From assembly GCF_000820005.1 (NCBI RefSeq), contig NZ_CDBL01000007.1:161102-225101 (forward strand): a stretch of 64,000 nucleotides of DNA. Direction: 5' to 3'. The position numbers and the translations under genes are program-made. Under the pieces are notes generated by a model. The model was not told the origin of the DNA. It saw only the letters and a program-made list of their open reading frames with translations, and ran no database searches. Shown here in pieces: positions 21,827 to 30,941 of the stretch (position 1 is the stretch's first letter; each line of letters opens with the position of its first letter). The stretch comes from Aeromonas piscicola (lineage in GTDB: Bacteria > Pseudomonadota > Gammaproteobacteria > Enterobacterales > Aeromonadaceae).

Positions 21827-22330
21827 ATGAGACTGACCTCAAAAGGACGTTACGCTGTGACTGCCATGCTCGACGTGGCGTTGCATGCAGAGCAGGGGCC
21901 CGTGCCTCTGGCTGATATTTCAGAACGCCAGGGCATCTCCTTGTCCTATCTGGAACAACTGTTTGCCCGCCTGCGCAAGCATGGTCTGGTGAGCAGCGTA
22001 CGTGGCCCGGGTGGCGGCTATCGCCTCGGTCTGGCCCCTGACGCCATCTCGGTCGGTCAGGTGATCACCGCGGTCGACGAGTCGGTGGATGCCACCAAGT
22101 GCCTCGGCAAAGGCGGCTGCCACGGCGGCACTCAGTGCCTCACTCACTCCCTGTGGCGTGATCTCAGCGAGCGCATTTCCAGTTTCCTGGGTGATATCAC
22201 CTTGGCGGAGCTGGTGGGTCAGGCGGATGTGCGCCGGATCGCCGGCAAGCAAGACGAACAAATGAAAACCGTGTTGTCCCTGGTTGATCGGGCAGAACGC
22301 GGCGATGTGAGCTTGAAAGTCCAACTATAA
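21827..22330 (+). CDS. iscR: Fe-S cluster-sensing transcription factor IscR
   Basis: 167 aa Rrf2-family regulator. The start at 21827 gives [16 protein letters not shown], the standard N-terminus; an in-frame ATG upstream is not needed. A winged helix covers about residues 1-70 ([20 protein letters not shown] is the recognition region). Cluster ligands are Cys92, Cys98, Cys104 and His107. It represses the isc operon when loaded with 2Fe-2S. Confidence 0.97.
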   Translation: MRLTSKGRYAVTAMLDVALHAEQGPVPLADISERQGISLSYLEQLFARLRKHGLVSSVRGPGGGYRLGLAPDAISVGQVITAVDESVDATKCLGKGGCHGGTQCLTHSLWRDLSERISSFLGDITLAELVGQADVRRIAGKQDEQMKTVLSLVDRAERGDVSLKVQL

Positions 22331-22387
22331 ACAAACGTGCTTTCCACAGTCGGTCGATGTGTGACCCTGGCTGTAACGGAGAAAAAC

Positions 22388-23602
22388 ATGAAACTGCCTA
22401 TTTACCTTGATTATTCGGCAACCTGTCCGGTGGACCCGCGTGTCGCAGAAAAAATGATGCAGTGTCTCACCATGGATGGCCTGTTCGGCAATCCAGCATC
22501 CCGTTCCCACCGCTTTGGCTGGCAAGCCGAAGAGGCGGTCGACCTGGCCCGTAATCAAGTGGCAGAGCTGATCGGTGCCGACCCGCGCGAGATCGTCTTC
22601 ACCTCCGGCGCGACCGAATCCAACAACCTGGCCATCAAGGGCGTTGCCCATTTCTATGCTGGCAAGGGCAAACACATCATCACCTCCAAGACAGAGCACA
22701 AGGCGGTACTCGATACTTGCCGCCAGCTGGAGCGTGAAGGCTATGAGGTGACCTACCTCGAGCCGATGCCGAACGGCTTGTTCACTCTGGAGCAGATTGA
22801 AGGTGCCCTGCGCGATGACACCATTCTGGTCAGCATCATGCATGTGAACAACGAGATCGGCGTGGTGCAGAACATTGCCGCCATCGGCGATCTGTGCCGC
22901 TCCCGCAAGATCCTGCTGCACGTGGACGCAGTCCAGAGCGTGGGCAAGATCCCGGTGGATGTGGAAGCGCTGAAAGTTGACTTGCTCTCTGTTTCTGCGC
23001 ACAAGGTATACGGCCCGAAAGGGATCGGTGCCCTGTTTGTGCGCCGTAAGCCCCGCGTTCGTCTGGAAGCCCAGATGCACGGCGGTGGTCATGAGCGTGG
23101 CATGCGTTCCGGCACCCTGCCGACCCACCAGATCGTCGGCATGGGCGAAGCCTTCCGCATCGCCAGGGAAGAGATGGTGAGTGAAGGTCAACGCATCATG
23201 GCCCTGCGTCAGCGTCTGTGGGATGGCATCAAGGACATCGAAGCTGTTTACATCAACGGTGACCTGGAACAGCGTGTGCCGGGCAACCTGAACGTCAGCT
23301 TCGCCTATGTGGAAGGGGAATCCCTGATCATGGCGCTGAAGGATCTGGCGGTCTCTTCCGGCTCTGCCTGCACCTCGGCCAGCCTGGAGCCCTCCTATGT
23401 GCTGCGTGCACTGGGTCTGAACGACGAGCTGGCGCACAGCTCCATCCGTTTCAGTCTGGGTCGCTTCACCACAGAAGAAGAGATTGATTACGCAATCAAG
23501 CTTATCCGTGACTCCATCGGTCGTCTGCGCGAGATGTCTCCCCTGTGGGAGATGTACAAAGACGGCGTCGATCTGAACACGGTCGAATGGGCTCATCACT
23601 GA
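22388..23602 (+). CDS. iscS: Cysteine desulfurase IscS
   Basis: 404 aa, identical in length to E. coli IscS. A PLP enzyme that removes sulfur from cysteine for Fe-S clusters and tRNA thiolation. PLP lysine Lys206 ([10 protein letters not shown]) and the mobile-loop Cys328 ([13 protein letters not shown]) are in place. GGAG precedes the ATG at 22388; the longer frame is not used. A perfect hairpin overlaps its stop codon. Confidence 0.98.
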   Translation: MKLPIYLDYSATCPVDPRVAEKMMQCLTMDGLFGNPASRSHRFGWQAEEAVDLARNQVAELIGADPREIVFTSGATESNNLAIKGVAHFYAGKGKHIITSKTEHKAVLDTCRQLEREGYEVTYLEPMPNGLFTLEQIEGALRDDTILVSIMHVNNEIGVVQNIAAIGDLCRSRKILLHVDAVQSVGKIPVDVEALKVDLLSVSAHKVYGPKGIGALFVRRKPRVRLEAQMHGGGHERGMRSGTLPTHQIVGMGEAFRIAREEMVSEGQRIMALRQRLWDGIKDIEAVYINGDLEQRVPGNLNVSFAYVEGESLIMALKDLAVSSGSACTSASLEPSYVLRALGLNDELAHSSIRFSLGRFTTEEEIDYAIKLIRDSIGRLREMSPLWEMYKDGVDLNTVEWAHH

Positions 23603-23619
23603 TCCACAGGATCAGTGAT
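23595..23619 (+). repeat. Perfect inverted repeat over the iscS stop codon
   Basis: ATCACTGATC (23595-23604) and GATCAGTGAT (23610-23619) form a 10-bp perfect stem with a CACAG loop; the iscS TGA is inside the left arm. No T run follows. It may be an RNA stability or processing element separating iscS from iscUA. Confidence 0.65.
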
Positions 23620-23643
23620 CAACGGAATTAGCAGGAGTTAGAT

Positions 23644-24027
23644 ATGGCTTACAGTGAAAAAGTAATCGACCACTACGAGAATCCCCGCAACGTAGGTGGC
23701 TTCGACAAGAACGATCCCAACATTGCGACCGGCATGGTTGGCGCCCCGGCTTGTGGCGACGTGATGAAGCTGCAGTTGAAGATCAGCGACGACGGCATCA
23801 TCGAAGATGCCAAGTTCAAGACCTATGGCTGTGGTTCCGCCATTGCCTCCAGCTCTCTGGTGACCGAGTGGGTCAAGGGCAAGACCCTGGACGAAGCCGC
23901 CGGTATCAAGAACACCGACATCGCCGAAGAGCTGGCCCTGCCACCGGTGAAGATCCACTGCTCCATTCTGGCTGAGGACGCCATCAAGGCCGCCATCGCC
24001 GATTACAAGCAGAAGAAAGGTCTCTAA
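23644..24027 (+). CDS. iscU: Fe-S cluster scaffold IscU
   Basis: 127 aa. Cluster ligands Cys37 (GAPACGD), Cys63 (TYGCGSA) and Cys106 (KIHCSIL) are present, with the LPPVK motif recognised by HscA just before Cys106. It builds clusters from IscS sulfur and hands them over with HscA/HscB. AGGAG precedes the ATG. iscA starts 15 nt later. Confidence 0.98.
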   Translation: MAYSEKVIDHYENPRNVGGFDKNDPNIATGMVGAPACGDVMKLQLKISDDGIIEDAKFKTYGCGSAIASSSLVTEWVKGKTLDEAAGIKNTDIAEELALPPVKIHCSILAEDAIKAAIADYKQKKGL

Positions 24028-24042
24028 GGTCAGGAGCGCAGT

Positions 24043-24366
24043 ATGGCCATTACCATGACAGATGCCGCAGCGGCACGGGTTTCCTCTTTTCTGACCAACC
24101 GGGGCAAGGGCATTGGCCTGCGCCTCGGCGTCAAGACCACCGGCTGTTCGGGTCTTGCCTATGTGCTCGAGTTTGTCGATGAGCTGGCGGATGAAGATCA
24201 GGTGTTTGAGCAAAACGGTGTCAAAGTCATCGTCGATGCCAAGAGCTTGATCCATCTGGATGGCACCGAGCTGGACTTCGTCAAGGAGGGGCTCAACGAG
24301 GGCTTCCAGTTCAACAACCCCAACGCCAAGGGCGAGTGTGGTTGTGGCGAAAGTTTCAGTGTCTAA
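24043..24366 (+). CDS. iscA: Fe-S cluster carrier IscA
   Basis: 107 aa A-type carrier with the conserved Cys35 (TTGCSGLAY), Cys99 and Cys101 (GECGCGES). It delivers clusters to target proteins. AGGAG lies upstream. Its 3' end is duplicated in the 112-nt spacer before hscB. Confidence 0.97.
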   Translation: MAITMTDAAAARVSSFLTNRGKGIGLRLGVKTTGCSGLAYVLEFVDELADEDQVFEQNGVKVIVDAKSLIHLDGTELDFVKEGLNEGFQFNNPNAKGECGCGESFSV

Positions 24367-24383
24367 CCGATTTGACGTACGGC

Positions 24384-24482
24384 ATGGCTTGCCGCTTGAA
24401 CTGGCCGGAAACGGCCAGTTCAACATCGCCAGCGCCAAGGGCGAGTGTGGTGGTGGCGAACGTGTCTAAGAGGCTTGCATGA
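24384..24482 (+). repeat. Decayed duplicate of the iscA 3' end in the iscA-hscB spacer
   Basis: Bases 24415-24459 match iscA 24306-24350 at 41 of 45 positions by hand count, and both copies end GTGTCTAA. The copy keeps the AKGECG segment but the Cys101 codon is now Gly. It is preceded by a perfect 11-bp inverted repeat (TTGAACTGGCC 24396-24406, GGCCAGTTCAA 24413-24423). A 32-codon mini-ORF (ATG at 24384) crosses it and its TGA overlaps the hscB ATG. It has no ribosome binding site and looks like a fossil. Confidence 0.75.
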
Positions 24483-24997
24483 ATCATTTCGAGCTGTTTG
24501 GGCTGGTTGAAGGCTTCGAGCTCGATACCCGTCAGCTGGCGGATACTTACCGTCAGTTGCAAACCCAGTTCCACCCTGATCGTTTTGCCACGGCTCCCGA
24601 GCGGGAGCAACTGGTTGCGGTGCAACGTGCCGCCCAGATCAACGATGCATTCACCACCCTCAAGGCGCCCCTGCGCCGAGCCGAGTATCTGCTCTCCCTG
24701 CGCGGAACCGAACTTCGTGGCGAGCAGCAAACCCTGCAAGACACTCCCTTCCTGATGCAGCAACTGGAGTGGCGTGAGCGGCTGGCCGACCTGAAAGGGG
24801 AGCCCGAGCCTGAGCGCGCCATCAAGGATTTTCGCCACGAAATCAGGCATGATCACCAGTTGTTGATGCAACGCCTGACTCAGGATCTCGCCGCTGGCAA
24901 TGATGTGAGCGCGGCTGATTGCGTTCGCAAACTCAAGTTTGTCGACAAGCTCCTCGAAGAGCTGGAACGATTCGAAGACTCGCTGTTCGAGTCTTGA
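24479..24997 (+). CDS. hscB: Fe-S assembly co-chaperone HscB (J protein)
   Basis: 172 aa. N-terminal J domain with HPD at 32-34 (QFHPDRF), followed by a helical domain that binds IscU (KFVDKLLEELERFEDSL at the end). It stimulates the ATPase of HscA and brings it IscU. GAGG precedes the ATG, which overlaps the stop of the spacer mini-ORF. Confidence 0.96.
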   Translation: MNHFELFGLVEGFELDTRQLADTYRQLQTQFHPDRFATAPEREQLVAVQRAAQINDAFTTLKAPLRRAEYLLSLRGTELRGEQQTLQDTPFLMQQLEWRERLADLKGEPEPERAIKDFRHEIRHDHQLLMQRLTQDLAAGNDVSAADCVRKLKFVDKLLEELERFEDSLFES

Positions 24998-25025
24998 TCC
25001 TTTAACGCTGGAATTTTGATTACCC

Positions 25026-26873
25026 ATGGCATTACTGCAAATCGCCGAGCCCGGCCAGAGCGCCGCACCTCATCAGCATAAACGTGCCGTTGGCATCGAT
25101 CTTGGCACCACCAATTCTCTGGTCGCGGCAGTGCGCAGCGGCCACGCCGATACCCTCTGCGACGAGCAGGGTCGGGATCTGCTGCCCTCCGTGGTGCACT
25201 ATCAGGTTGATGCTATCCGTGTCGGCTTTGACGCCAAGCGTGAAGCCTCACTTGATCCGCACAACACCATCGTCTCCGCCAAGCGGATGATGGGCAAGGC
25301 GCTGGCCGATATCGATACCCGCCAGCAGCCTTATGAGTTCGTGGCCGCTGACAACGGCATGCCCCAGTTGCAGACCCGTCAGGGGCTGGTCAACCCGGTG
25401 CAGGTCTCAGCCGAAATCTTGAAGAAATTGGCTGAGCGTGGCGCCGCGGCACTGGGCGGCGAGCTGGATGGCGTTGTCATTACAGTGCCCGCCTATTTCG
25501 ATGACGCCCAGCGTCAGGGCACCAAGGACGCGGCCCGTCTGGCCGGTCTGCACGTGCTGCGCCTGCTCAACGAACCCACTGCGGCTGCGATTGCCTACGG
25601 CCTCGACTCCGGCCAGGAAGGGGTGATAGCGGTCTACGATCTCGGTGGCGGTACCTTCGACATCTCCATCCTGCGGCTGCATCGCGGCGTGTTCGAGGTG
25701 ATGGCCACTGGCGGTGACTCGGCGCTGGGGGGCGATGATTTCGATCACCTGCTGGCGGACTGGATCAAGGCGCAGGCCGGTCTTGAAGGTCAGCTGGATG
25801 CCAGCACCCAGCGCGAATTGCTAGATGTGGCCGCCACCGTCAAACACGGCCTGACCGATGCCGATCTGGTGCCCTGTGCCTTTGCCGGTTGGCAGAGGGA
25901 GGTGAGCCGTCACTTGTTTGAGGAACTCATCACACCGCTGGTCAAGCGTACCTTGCTGGCCTGTCGCCGAGCCTTGCGTGATGCGGGGCTGGAGCAGGTA
26001 GAAGTGCTGGAGGTGGTGATGGTCGGTGGCTCTACCCGGGTGCCGCTGGTACGCGAGCGAGTGGGGGAATTCTTCCAGCGTACGCCGCTGACCAGTATCG
26101 ACCCGGACAAGGTAGTCGCCATTGGCGCCGCCATCCAGGCCGATATCCTGGTGGGCAACAAGCCTGATGCCGAGATGCTGCTGCTGGACGTGATCCCGCT
26201 CTCCCTTGGTCTTGAGACCATGGGTGGCCTCGCCGAGAAGGTGATCCCGCGCAATACCACGATTCCGGTGGCCCGTGCCCAGGAGTTCACCACTTTCAAG
26301 GATGGCCAGACCGCGATGGCAATCCACGTGGTGCAAGGGGAGCGTGAACTGGTGGCCGATTGCCGTTCCCTGGCCCGTTTCACCCTGACCGGCATTCCAC
26401 CGATGGCTGCGGGTGCCGCCCACATTCGCGTCACCTTCCAGGTGGATGCGGATGGTCTGCTGTCGGTCAGTGCCATGGAGAAATCCTCCGGCGTGCAGGC
26501 CGAGATCCAGGTCAAACCTTCCTACGGGCTGGGGGAGGAGGACATACTCACCATGCTGAGTGCCTCCATCGCCAATGCCCAGCAAGACATGGATGCCCGC
26601 ATGCTGGCAGAGCAGCAGGTGGAGGCCGACCGTGTGGTCGAAAGTCTCAATGCTGCCCTGGCCGCCGATGGCGATGCGCTGCTGAGCACCGCCGAGCGTG
26701 CTGCCATCGACAGTGCGATCACCCATCTGCTGTCCGTGCGCGCCGCAGGGACAACCAATCAAATCAAAGATGCCATCGAGGCGGCGGACGCTGTCAGTGG
26801 TGAATTTGCAGCCCGCCGGATGGACGCCTCCATCCGCAAGGTGCTGACCGGACAAAACGTCAACAAGGTGTAA
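25026..26873 (+). CDS. hscA: Fe-S assembly chaperone HscA (Hsp70)
   Basis: 615 aa Hsp70. Nucleotide-binding domain with [50 protein letters not shown] and [12 protein letters not shown]; a substrate domain from about 390 that grips the LPPVK peptide of IscU. It works only with HscB in cluster transfer. It starts 28 nt after hscB; fdx starts 1 nt after its stop. Confidence 0.98.
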   Translation: MALLQIAEPGQSAAPHQHKRAVGIDLGTTNSLVAAVRSGHADTLCDEQGRDLLPSVVHYQVDAIRVGFDAKREASLDPHNTIVSAKRMMGKALADIDTRQQPYEFVAADNGMPQLQTRQGLVNPVQVSAEILKKLAERGAAALGGELDGVVITVPAYFDDAQRQGTKDAARLAGLHVLRLLNEPTAAAIAYGLDSGQEGVIAVYDLGGGTFDISILRLHRGVFEVMATGGDSALGGDDFDHLLADWIKAQAGLEGQLDASTQRELLDVAATVKHGLTDADLVPCAFAGWQREVSRHLFEELITPLVKRTLLACRRALRDAGLEQVEVLEVVMVGGSTRVPLVRERVGEFFQRTPLTSIDPDKVVAIGAAIQADILVGNKPDAEMLLLDVIPLSLGLETMGGLAEKVIPRNTTIPVARAQEFTTFKDGQTAMAIHVVQGERELVADCRSLARFTLTGIPPMAAGAAHIRVTFQVDADGLLSVSAMEKSSGVQAEIQVKPSYGLGEEDILTMLSASIANAQQDMDARMLAEQQVEADRVVESLNAALAADGDALLSTAERAAIDSAITHLLSVRAAGTTNQIKDAIEAADAVSGEFAARRMDASIRKVLTGQNVNKV

Positions 26874-26874
26874 T

Positions 26875-27213
26875 ATGCCAAAACTGATTATTCTGCCCCA
26901 TCCCGAGCTCTGTCCGGACGGTGCCGCGCTCGAAGGCAAGAGTGGAGAGACCATCCTGGATGTGGCGCTGCGCAATGGCATCGAGATCGAGCACGCCTGC
27001 GAGAAGTCCTGCGCCTGCACCACCTGTCATTGCGTGGTGCGAGAAGGGTTTGACTCCCTCGAGCCGAGCGATGAGCTGGAAGATGACATGCTGGACAAGG
27101 CATGGGGACTGGAGCCGGAATCACGCCTCAGTTGCCAGGCCAGACTGGCAGACGAGGATCTGGTGGTGGAACTGCCCAAGTACACCATCAACCTCGCCTC
27201 AGAACGCCATTGA
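26875..27213 (+). CDS. fdx: Isc-type 2Fe-2S ferredoxin
   Basis: 112 aa. Adrenodoxin-like ferredoxin with cluster ligands Cys42, Cys48, Cys51 and a fourth near 87 (LSCQARL). It supplies electrons for cluster assembly on IscU. Only one base separates it from the hscA stop, so translation is probably coupled. The gene that usually follows, iscX, is missing. Confidence 0.97.
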   Translation: MPKLIILPHPELCPDGAALEGKSGETILDVALRNGIEIEHACEKSCACTTCHCVVREGFDSLEPSDELEDDMLDKAWGLEPESRLSCQARLADEDLVVELPKYTINLASERH

Positions 27214-27279
27214 TGGCACCTTAATTACACATGAGTGAATTGAGCGTGCAGCATCCCATGGTGCAGTAATGATATGGTG

Positions 27280-27313
27280 AAGGCCGTGACCCTCGAGGGG
27301 AACGGCCTTTTTT
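27280..27313 (+). terminator. Terminator of the isc operon
   Basis: AAGGCCGT (27280-27287) pairs with ACGGCCTT (27302-27309), with an inner CCCTC/GAGGG stem, followed by T6 (27308-27313). Confidence 0.9.
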
Positions 27314-27371
27314 GTGCTCGTTATTTCCCTATTCATTAATGAAAGTGCCAATAAAAAGGAAGCAAGTGAAG

Positions 27372-28676
27372 ATGGCTGACATGATGAAGGTAGTGTTGTC
27401 CACCCAGGCCGCGGCCGCCCAGTGGGGCGAAGGCGCCCTGCTCAGTTTCAACGGTGACGAGGCCCACATTCATTTGGGCTCTATCGCCCAGGAAAATGAC
27501 GCCTTGCGCACCATACAGCGTGCGGCCCGCCGTATCGAGTCCAGCGGCATCAAGCGGGTGAAGCTGGTCGGTGATGATTGGGATCTGGAACGCCGTTACG
27601 CCTTCGCCCAGGGCTTCTACGCCGCCAAGGGCGTGCGTGAACTGGACCTCGGTGAGCAGAGTGTTTCTGATGCCCGCGAGCTGGATGCGCTGATCAAGGC
27701 GAGCCGCTGGGTGCGCGAGGTGACCAACGGTTGCCCGGAAGCCATTTATCCCATGAGCCTGGCGGAGTCCGCCCTGCTGCTCATTCGTGGCCTGGGTGGC
27801 GATCAGGTGACTGCCCGTATCACGGCTGGCGAGGCGCTGCGTGAGGCGGGTCATATCGGGATCTGGTCGGTGGGCCGTGGCAGCGAGCGCGAACCCGTGC
27901 TGCTGGAGCTCGACTACAACCCGACCGGGGATCGCAACGCTCCCGTGGTGGCCGCCCTGGTGGGCAAGGGCATCACCTTCGACTCCGGTGGCTACTCCAT
28001 GAAGTCTTCTGACAACATGCTGCCGATGAAGTCCGATATGGGCGGCGCCGCCATGGTGACCGGTGCCCTGGCGCTTGCCATCAGTCGCGGCCTCAAGCAC
28101 AGGGTCAAGCTCATCCTCTGCTGCGCCGAAAACCTGGTCTCCGGCCATGCCTTCAAACTCGGCGACATCCTCACCTACAAGAACGGCATCTCGGTCGAGA
28201 TCCAGAATACCGATGCCGAAGGGCGTCTGGTGCTGGCCGACGGCCTGATGGCCGCATCCGACAGTGGTGCCGCCTATATTCTCGATGCTGCCACCTTGAC
28301 CGGCGCCGCCAAGACGGCGCTGGGTCGCGACTACAACGCCGTGTTTGCCCTCGATGAGACCGAGCAGCAACGCACCCTGGCGGCCGCCAAAGCCGAACAG
28401 GAGAAGGCCTGGGCCCTGCCGCTGGAACCCTGGCATGTGGGCCAGCTCACCTCCGCGTTTGCCGAGCTGGGCAACGTGGCCTCCGCCGAAGGCACGGCCG
28501 GAGCGACCACGGCGGCCGCCTTCCTGTCCCGTTTTGTGCGTGACGATGGCAAGGGCTGGGTACACCTGGATCTGGCTGCCTCCTATCAGAAATCGGGCAA
28601 CGATCTGTGGGCGACCGGTGCCAAGGGCCACGGCCTGCGCACGATCGCTCGCTGGCTGCAGGAGGTGACTGAATGA
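27372..28676 (+). CDS. pepB: Peptidase B, first copy (M17 leucine aminopeptidase family)
   Basis: 434 aa. Cytosolic aminopeptidase of family M17 with two metal ions. The catalytic core has VGKGITFDSGGYSMK, KSDMGGAAMVTGAL, and the NTDAEGRLVLADGL signature. Start at ATG 27372, about 10 nt after AAGGA; a GTG two codons upstream is an alternative. In E. coli pepB follows fdx-iscX; here iscX is missing and a terminator separates pepB from fdx. A second copy follows. Confidence 0.94.
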   Translation: MADMMKVVLSTQAAAAQWGEGALLSFNGDEAHIHLGSIAQENDALRTIQRAARRIESSGIKRVKLVGDDWDLERRYAFAQGFYAAKGVRELDLGEQSVSDARELDALIKASRWVREVTNGCPEAIYPMSLAESALLLIRGLGGDQVTARITAGEALREAGHIGIWSVGRGSEREPVLLELDYNPTGDRNAPVVAALVGKGITFDSGGYSMKSSDNMLPMKSDMGGAAMVTGALALAISRGLKHRVKLILCCAENLVSGHAFKLGDILTYKNGISVEIQNTDAEGRLVLADGLMAASDSGAAYILDAATLTGAAKTALGRDYNAVFALDETEQQRTLAAAKAEQEKAWALPLEPWHVGQLTSAFAELGNVASAEGTAGATTAAAFLSRFVRDDGKGWVHLDLAASYQKSGNDLWATGAKGHGLRTIARWLQEVTE

Positions 28677-28783
28677 GTGTCTGGCTGAATCAAGAATTTG
28701 GTGATGGTTTGGGACAACCGGCGCAAAAAGCCACGGCCTGCTTACTATCGGTAGCCCGCAGGCTGCAGGAGGAGACAGCATGA
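28673..28783 (+). pseudogene. 36-codon pepB relic ORF between the two pepB genes
   Basis: The ATG overlaps the TGA of pepB1 (ATGA) and its TGA overlaps the ATG of pepB2 (ATGA). It begins MSVWLNQEF, close to MNVWLSREF of pepB2, and ends ARRLQEETA, close to ARWLQEVTE of pepB1. The middle is homologous in DNA to the last 70 bases of pepB1: both share the 12-mer GCCACGGCCTGC (28627-28638 and 28730-28741), and in a shifted frame it reads TGAKSHGLLTI against TGAKGHGLRTI. It is a tandem duplication of the pepB junction (period 107 bp) or the remains of a third copy. Both coupling ribosome binding sites are the same GGCTGCAGGAGG. Confidence 0.8.
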
Positions 28784-30063
28784 ACGTCTGGTTAAGTCGC
28801 GAGTTTGCGCCGGCCGAGTGGGGAGAGGGGGCGCTGCTCTCTCACCGCGCCGATGGCATGGTGATCCACCTGGTCACCGCCACGCCGCTGCTCGATATCC
28901 AGCAGGCGGCGCGTCGACTGTGCAGCCAGGGGATCCAGAAAGTGGCCCTGGCCGGTCATTGGGAGCGCGAGCAGCAGTGGGCCTTCGCCCAGGGGCTGCA
29001 GACCCCCAAGGCCGAAGTCGAGCTGCAGTGGGCCACCTCGTCCGAAGAGGACAGGGAGGAGCTGGAGGCGCGCTGGCTGTGCGGACGCTGGGTCCGCGAG
29101 ATGACCAATGCCACCCCGGAGCAACTGGGGCCGCTGGAGCTGGCGGTGGAGGCGGCGGCCTTCATCACCGAGCTGGCGCCGGACAGGATCAGTCATCGCA
29201 TCCTGAAAGGAGAGGCGTTGCAACAGGCAGGCTGGGTCGGTCTCTATCAGGTTGGCCGTGGCAGCGATCGCGAGCCCGTGCTGCTGGAGCTGGACTACAA
29301 CCCGACCGGGGATCGCAACGCCCCGGTGGCGGCGGCCCTGGTGGGCAAAGGCATCACCTTCGACTCCGGTGGCTACTCCATGAAAACCTCCCAGGGCATG
29401 CTCACCATGAAGCATGACATGGGGGGGGCGGCCATAGTGACCGGTGCCCTGGCGCTGGCCATACTGCGCGGCCTCGACAAGCGGGTGAAGCTCATCCTCT
29501 GCTGCGCCGAGAACCTGGTCTCCGGCCATGCCTACAAGCTGGGTGATATCCTTACCTACAAGAACGGCACTACGGTCGAGATCGTCAACACGGATGCCGA
29601 GGGGCGCCTGGTGCTGGCCGACGGCCTGCAACTGGCAAGCGACAGCGGGGCGCCGCTTATCATAGATGCAGCCACCCTGACGGGCGCCGCCGTCATGGCG
29701 CTGGGGGGGCGTTACAACGCCCTGTTTGGACTGGACAAGGGACTGGTGAGCCGCGCCATGGTTTACGCCGATGCCGAGCAGGAGCCCGCCTGGCCACTGC
29801 CGCTGGAGCCCTGGCACCGCCAGCAGTGCCCGTCTCACTATGCCGACACGGCCAACAGCCGCCCTGTGCCGGGCGGTGGCCCGGGCGGCGCCTCCAACGC
29901 GGCGGGCTTCCTCTCCCGCTTCGTCGGCAATGAAGGACGGGGTTGGTTGCACGTCGATCTGGCCGCATGTTTCAGCGACAACGGTGACAGCCTGTGGGCG
30001 CCGGGCGCCAACACCCAGGGTATGCGCACCATAGCGCATACCCTGCTGGCGGAAGCGCGCTGA
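28780..30063 (+). CDS. pepB: Peptidase B, second tandem copy
   Basis: 427 aa, the same length as E. coli PepB. Same M17 core (KGITFDSGGYSMK, KHDMGGAAIVTGAL, NTDAEGRLVLADGL); roughly 60% identical to the first copy by eye, most divergent in the N-terminal third. All metal and catalytic residues seem intact, so both copies should be active. The ATG has GGAGGA upstream and overlaps the relic ORF stop. The Gly/Pro-rich insert RPVPGGGPGGASN near residue 365 is absent from copy one. Confidence 0.93.
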   Translation: MNVWLSREFAPAEWGEGALLSHRADGMVIHLVTATPLLDIQQAARRLCSQGIQKVALAGHWEREQQWAFAQGLQTPKAEVELQWATSSEEDREELEARWLCGRWVREMTNATPEQLGPLELAVEAAAFITELAPDRISHRILKGEALQQAGWVGLYQVGRGSDREPVLLELDYNPTGDRNAPVAAALVGKGITFDSGGYSMKTSQGMLTMKHDMGGAAIVTGALALAILRGLDKRVKLILCCAENLVSGHAYKLGDILTYKNGTTVEIVNTDAEGRLVLADGLQLASDSGAPLIIDAATLTGAAVMALGGRYNALFGLDKGLVSRAMVYADAEQEPAWPLPLEPWHRQQCPSHYADTANSRPVPGGGPGGASNAAGFLSRFVGNEGRGWLHVDLAACFSDNGDSLWAPGANTQGMRTIAHTLLAEAR

Positions 30064-30084
30064 GCAGGATGGCAATCGTCAAGG

Positions 30085-30108
30085 AAGGGCACCTGAGGGT
30101 GCCCTTTT
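30085..30108 (+). terminator. Terminator after the second pepB
   Basis: AGGGCACC (30086-30093) with GGTGCCCT (30098-30105), loop TGAG, then TTT. Confidence 0.85.
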
Positions 30109-30263
30109 CAGCAGTGCTGCATTAGTGAGCAATAGGCAGGGTTTCAGGGGCTTAACACGGCTATCGTGCACAAGCGCACATTTTTTCTTGCCGCACTGGA
30201 CCAAGATGAGTGGTGATGTTGTTTTAAGGACGTGTTTGTTTAATAAGAAGTTGCTTTTTTGTG

Positions 30264-30292
30264 TGTTATTTCGGTTTTTGTTTACGTATAAT
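30264..30292 (+). promoter_or_regulatory. ndk promoter
   Basis: A perfect TATAAT at 30287-30292 in an AT-rich stretch; the -35 is weak. Predicted start near 30299, about 48 nt before ndk. The rest of the 283-nt pepB-ndk interval contains only a spurious 69-aa frame (30125-30334) that spans this promoter. Confidence 0.65.
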
Positions 30293-30346
30293 CGCCGCCG
30301 AACATGGATTCTAACAATAAAACTCTGTAGTTAAGGAAAGATCTCA

Positions 30347-30775
30347 ATGGCCATCGAACGTACCTTTTCTATCGTCAAGCCGGATGCAGTCAGCAAAAAC
30401 TTGATCGGTGCCATCTATAACCGCTTCGAGAGCGCGGGTCTGAAAGTCATCGCCGCCAAGATGCTGCATCTGAGCAGCGAGCAAGCCGCCGGTTTCTACG
30501 CAGAACACCAGGGCAAGCCTTTCTATGACGGATTGGTCAGCTTCATGACCTCTGGCCCTGTGATGGTACAGGTGCTGGAAGGGGAAGAGGCCATCCGCCG
30601 TCACCGTGAAATCATGGGGGCGACCAACCCGAAAGAGGCCCTGGCCGGTACCCTGCGTGCCTGCTACGCCGAGAGCATCGACCGCAACGCGGTACACGGC
30701 TCCGACGCTCCGGCCTCTGCCGCCCGTGAAATTGCCTACTTCTTCTCCGACGACGAGATCTGCCCGCGCGGCTGA
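30347..30775 (+). CDS. ndk: Nucleoside diphosphate kinase
   Basis: 142 aa. Transfers phosphate from NTPs to NDPs through a phosphohistidine, here the His in [11 protein letters not shown] near 117. N-terminal [12 protein letters not shown] and the [15 protein letters not shown] segment are typical. AAGGAAAG precedes the ATG. Single gene with its own promoter and terminator. Confidence 0.98.
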   Translation: MAIERTFSIVKPDAVSKNLIGAIYNRFESAGLKVIAAKMLHLSSEQAAGFYAEHQGKPFYDGLVSFMTSGPVMVQVLEGEEAIRRHREIMGATNPKEALAGTLRACYAESIDRNAVHGSDAPASAAREIAYFFSDDEICPRG

Positions 30776-30793
30776 TCTTGCCCTGAGATGATC

Positions 30794-30822
30794 AAGGGAG
30801 CCTCGGCTCCCTTTTGTTTTTT
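30794..30822 (+). terminator. Terminator after ndk
   Basis: AAGGGAGC (to 30801) with GCTCCCTT (from 30806), loop CTCG, followed by TTTTGTTTTTT. Confidence 0.9.
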
Positions 30823-30941
30823 GGCCTTTTGGTCAATATCCTCTTATTCTCCAGCTGGAAAGCCGGACCCATTATTTGTACAATGCCGCCCCCTGACTTC
30901 GTCAGCCAATAATTTATGTAGTTTGTGGACTGAGGCCTTTG

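Noticed and set aside
30125..30334. 69-aa ORF before ndk
   Set aside because: It spans the ndk promoter, has no ribosome binding site and looks random.
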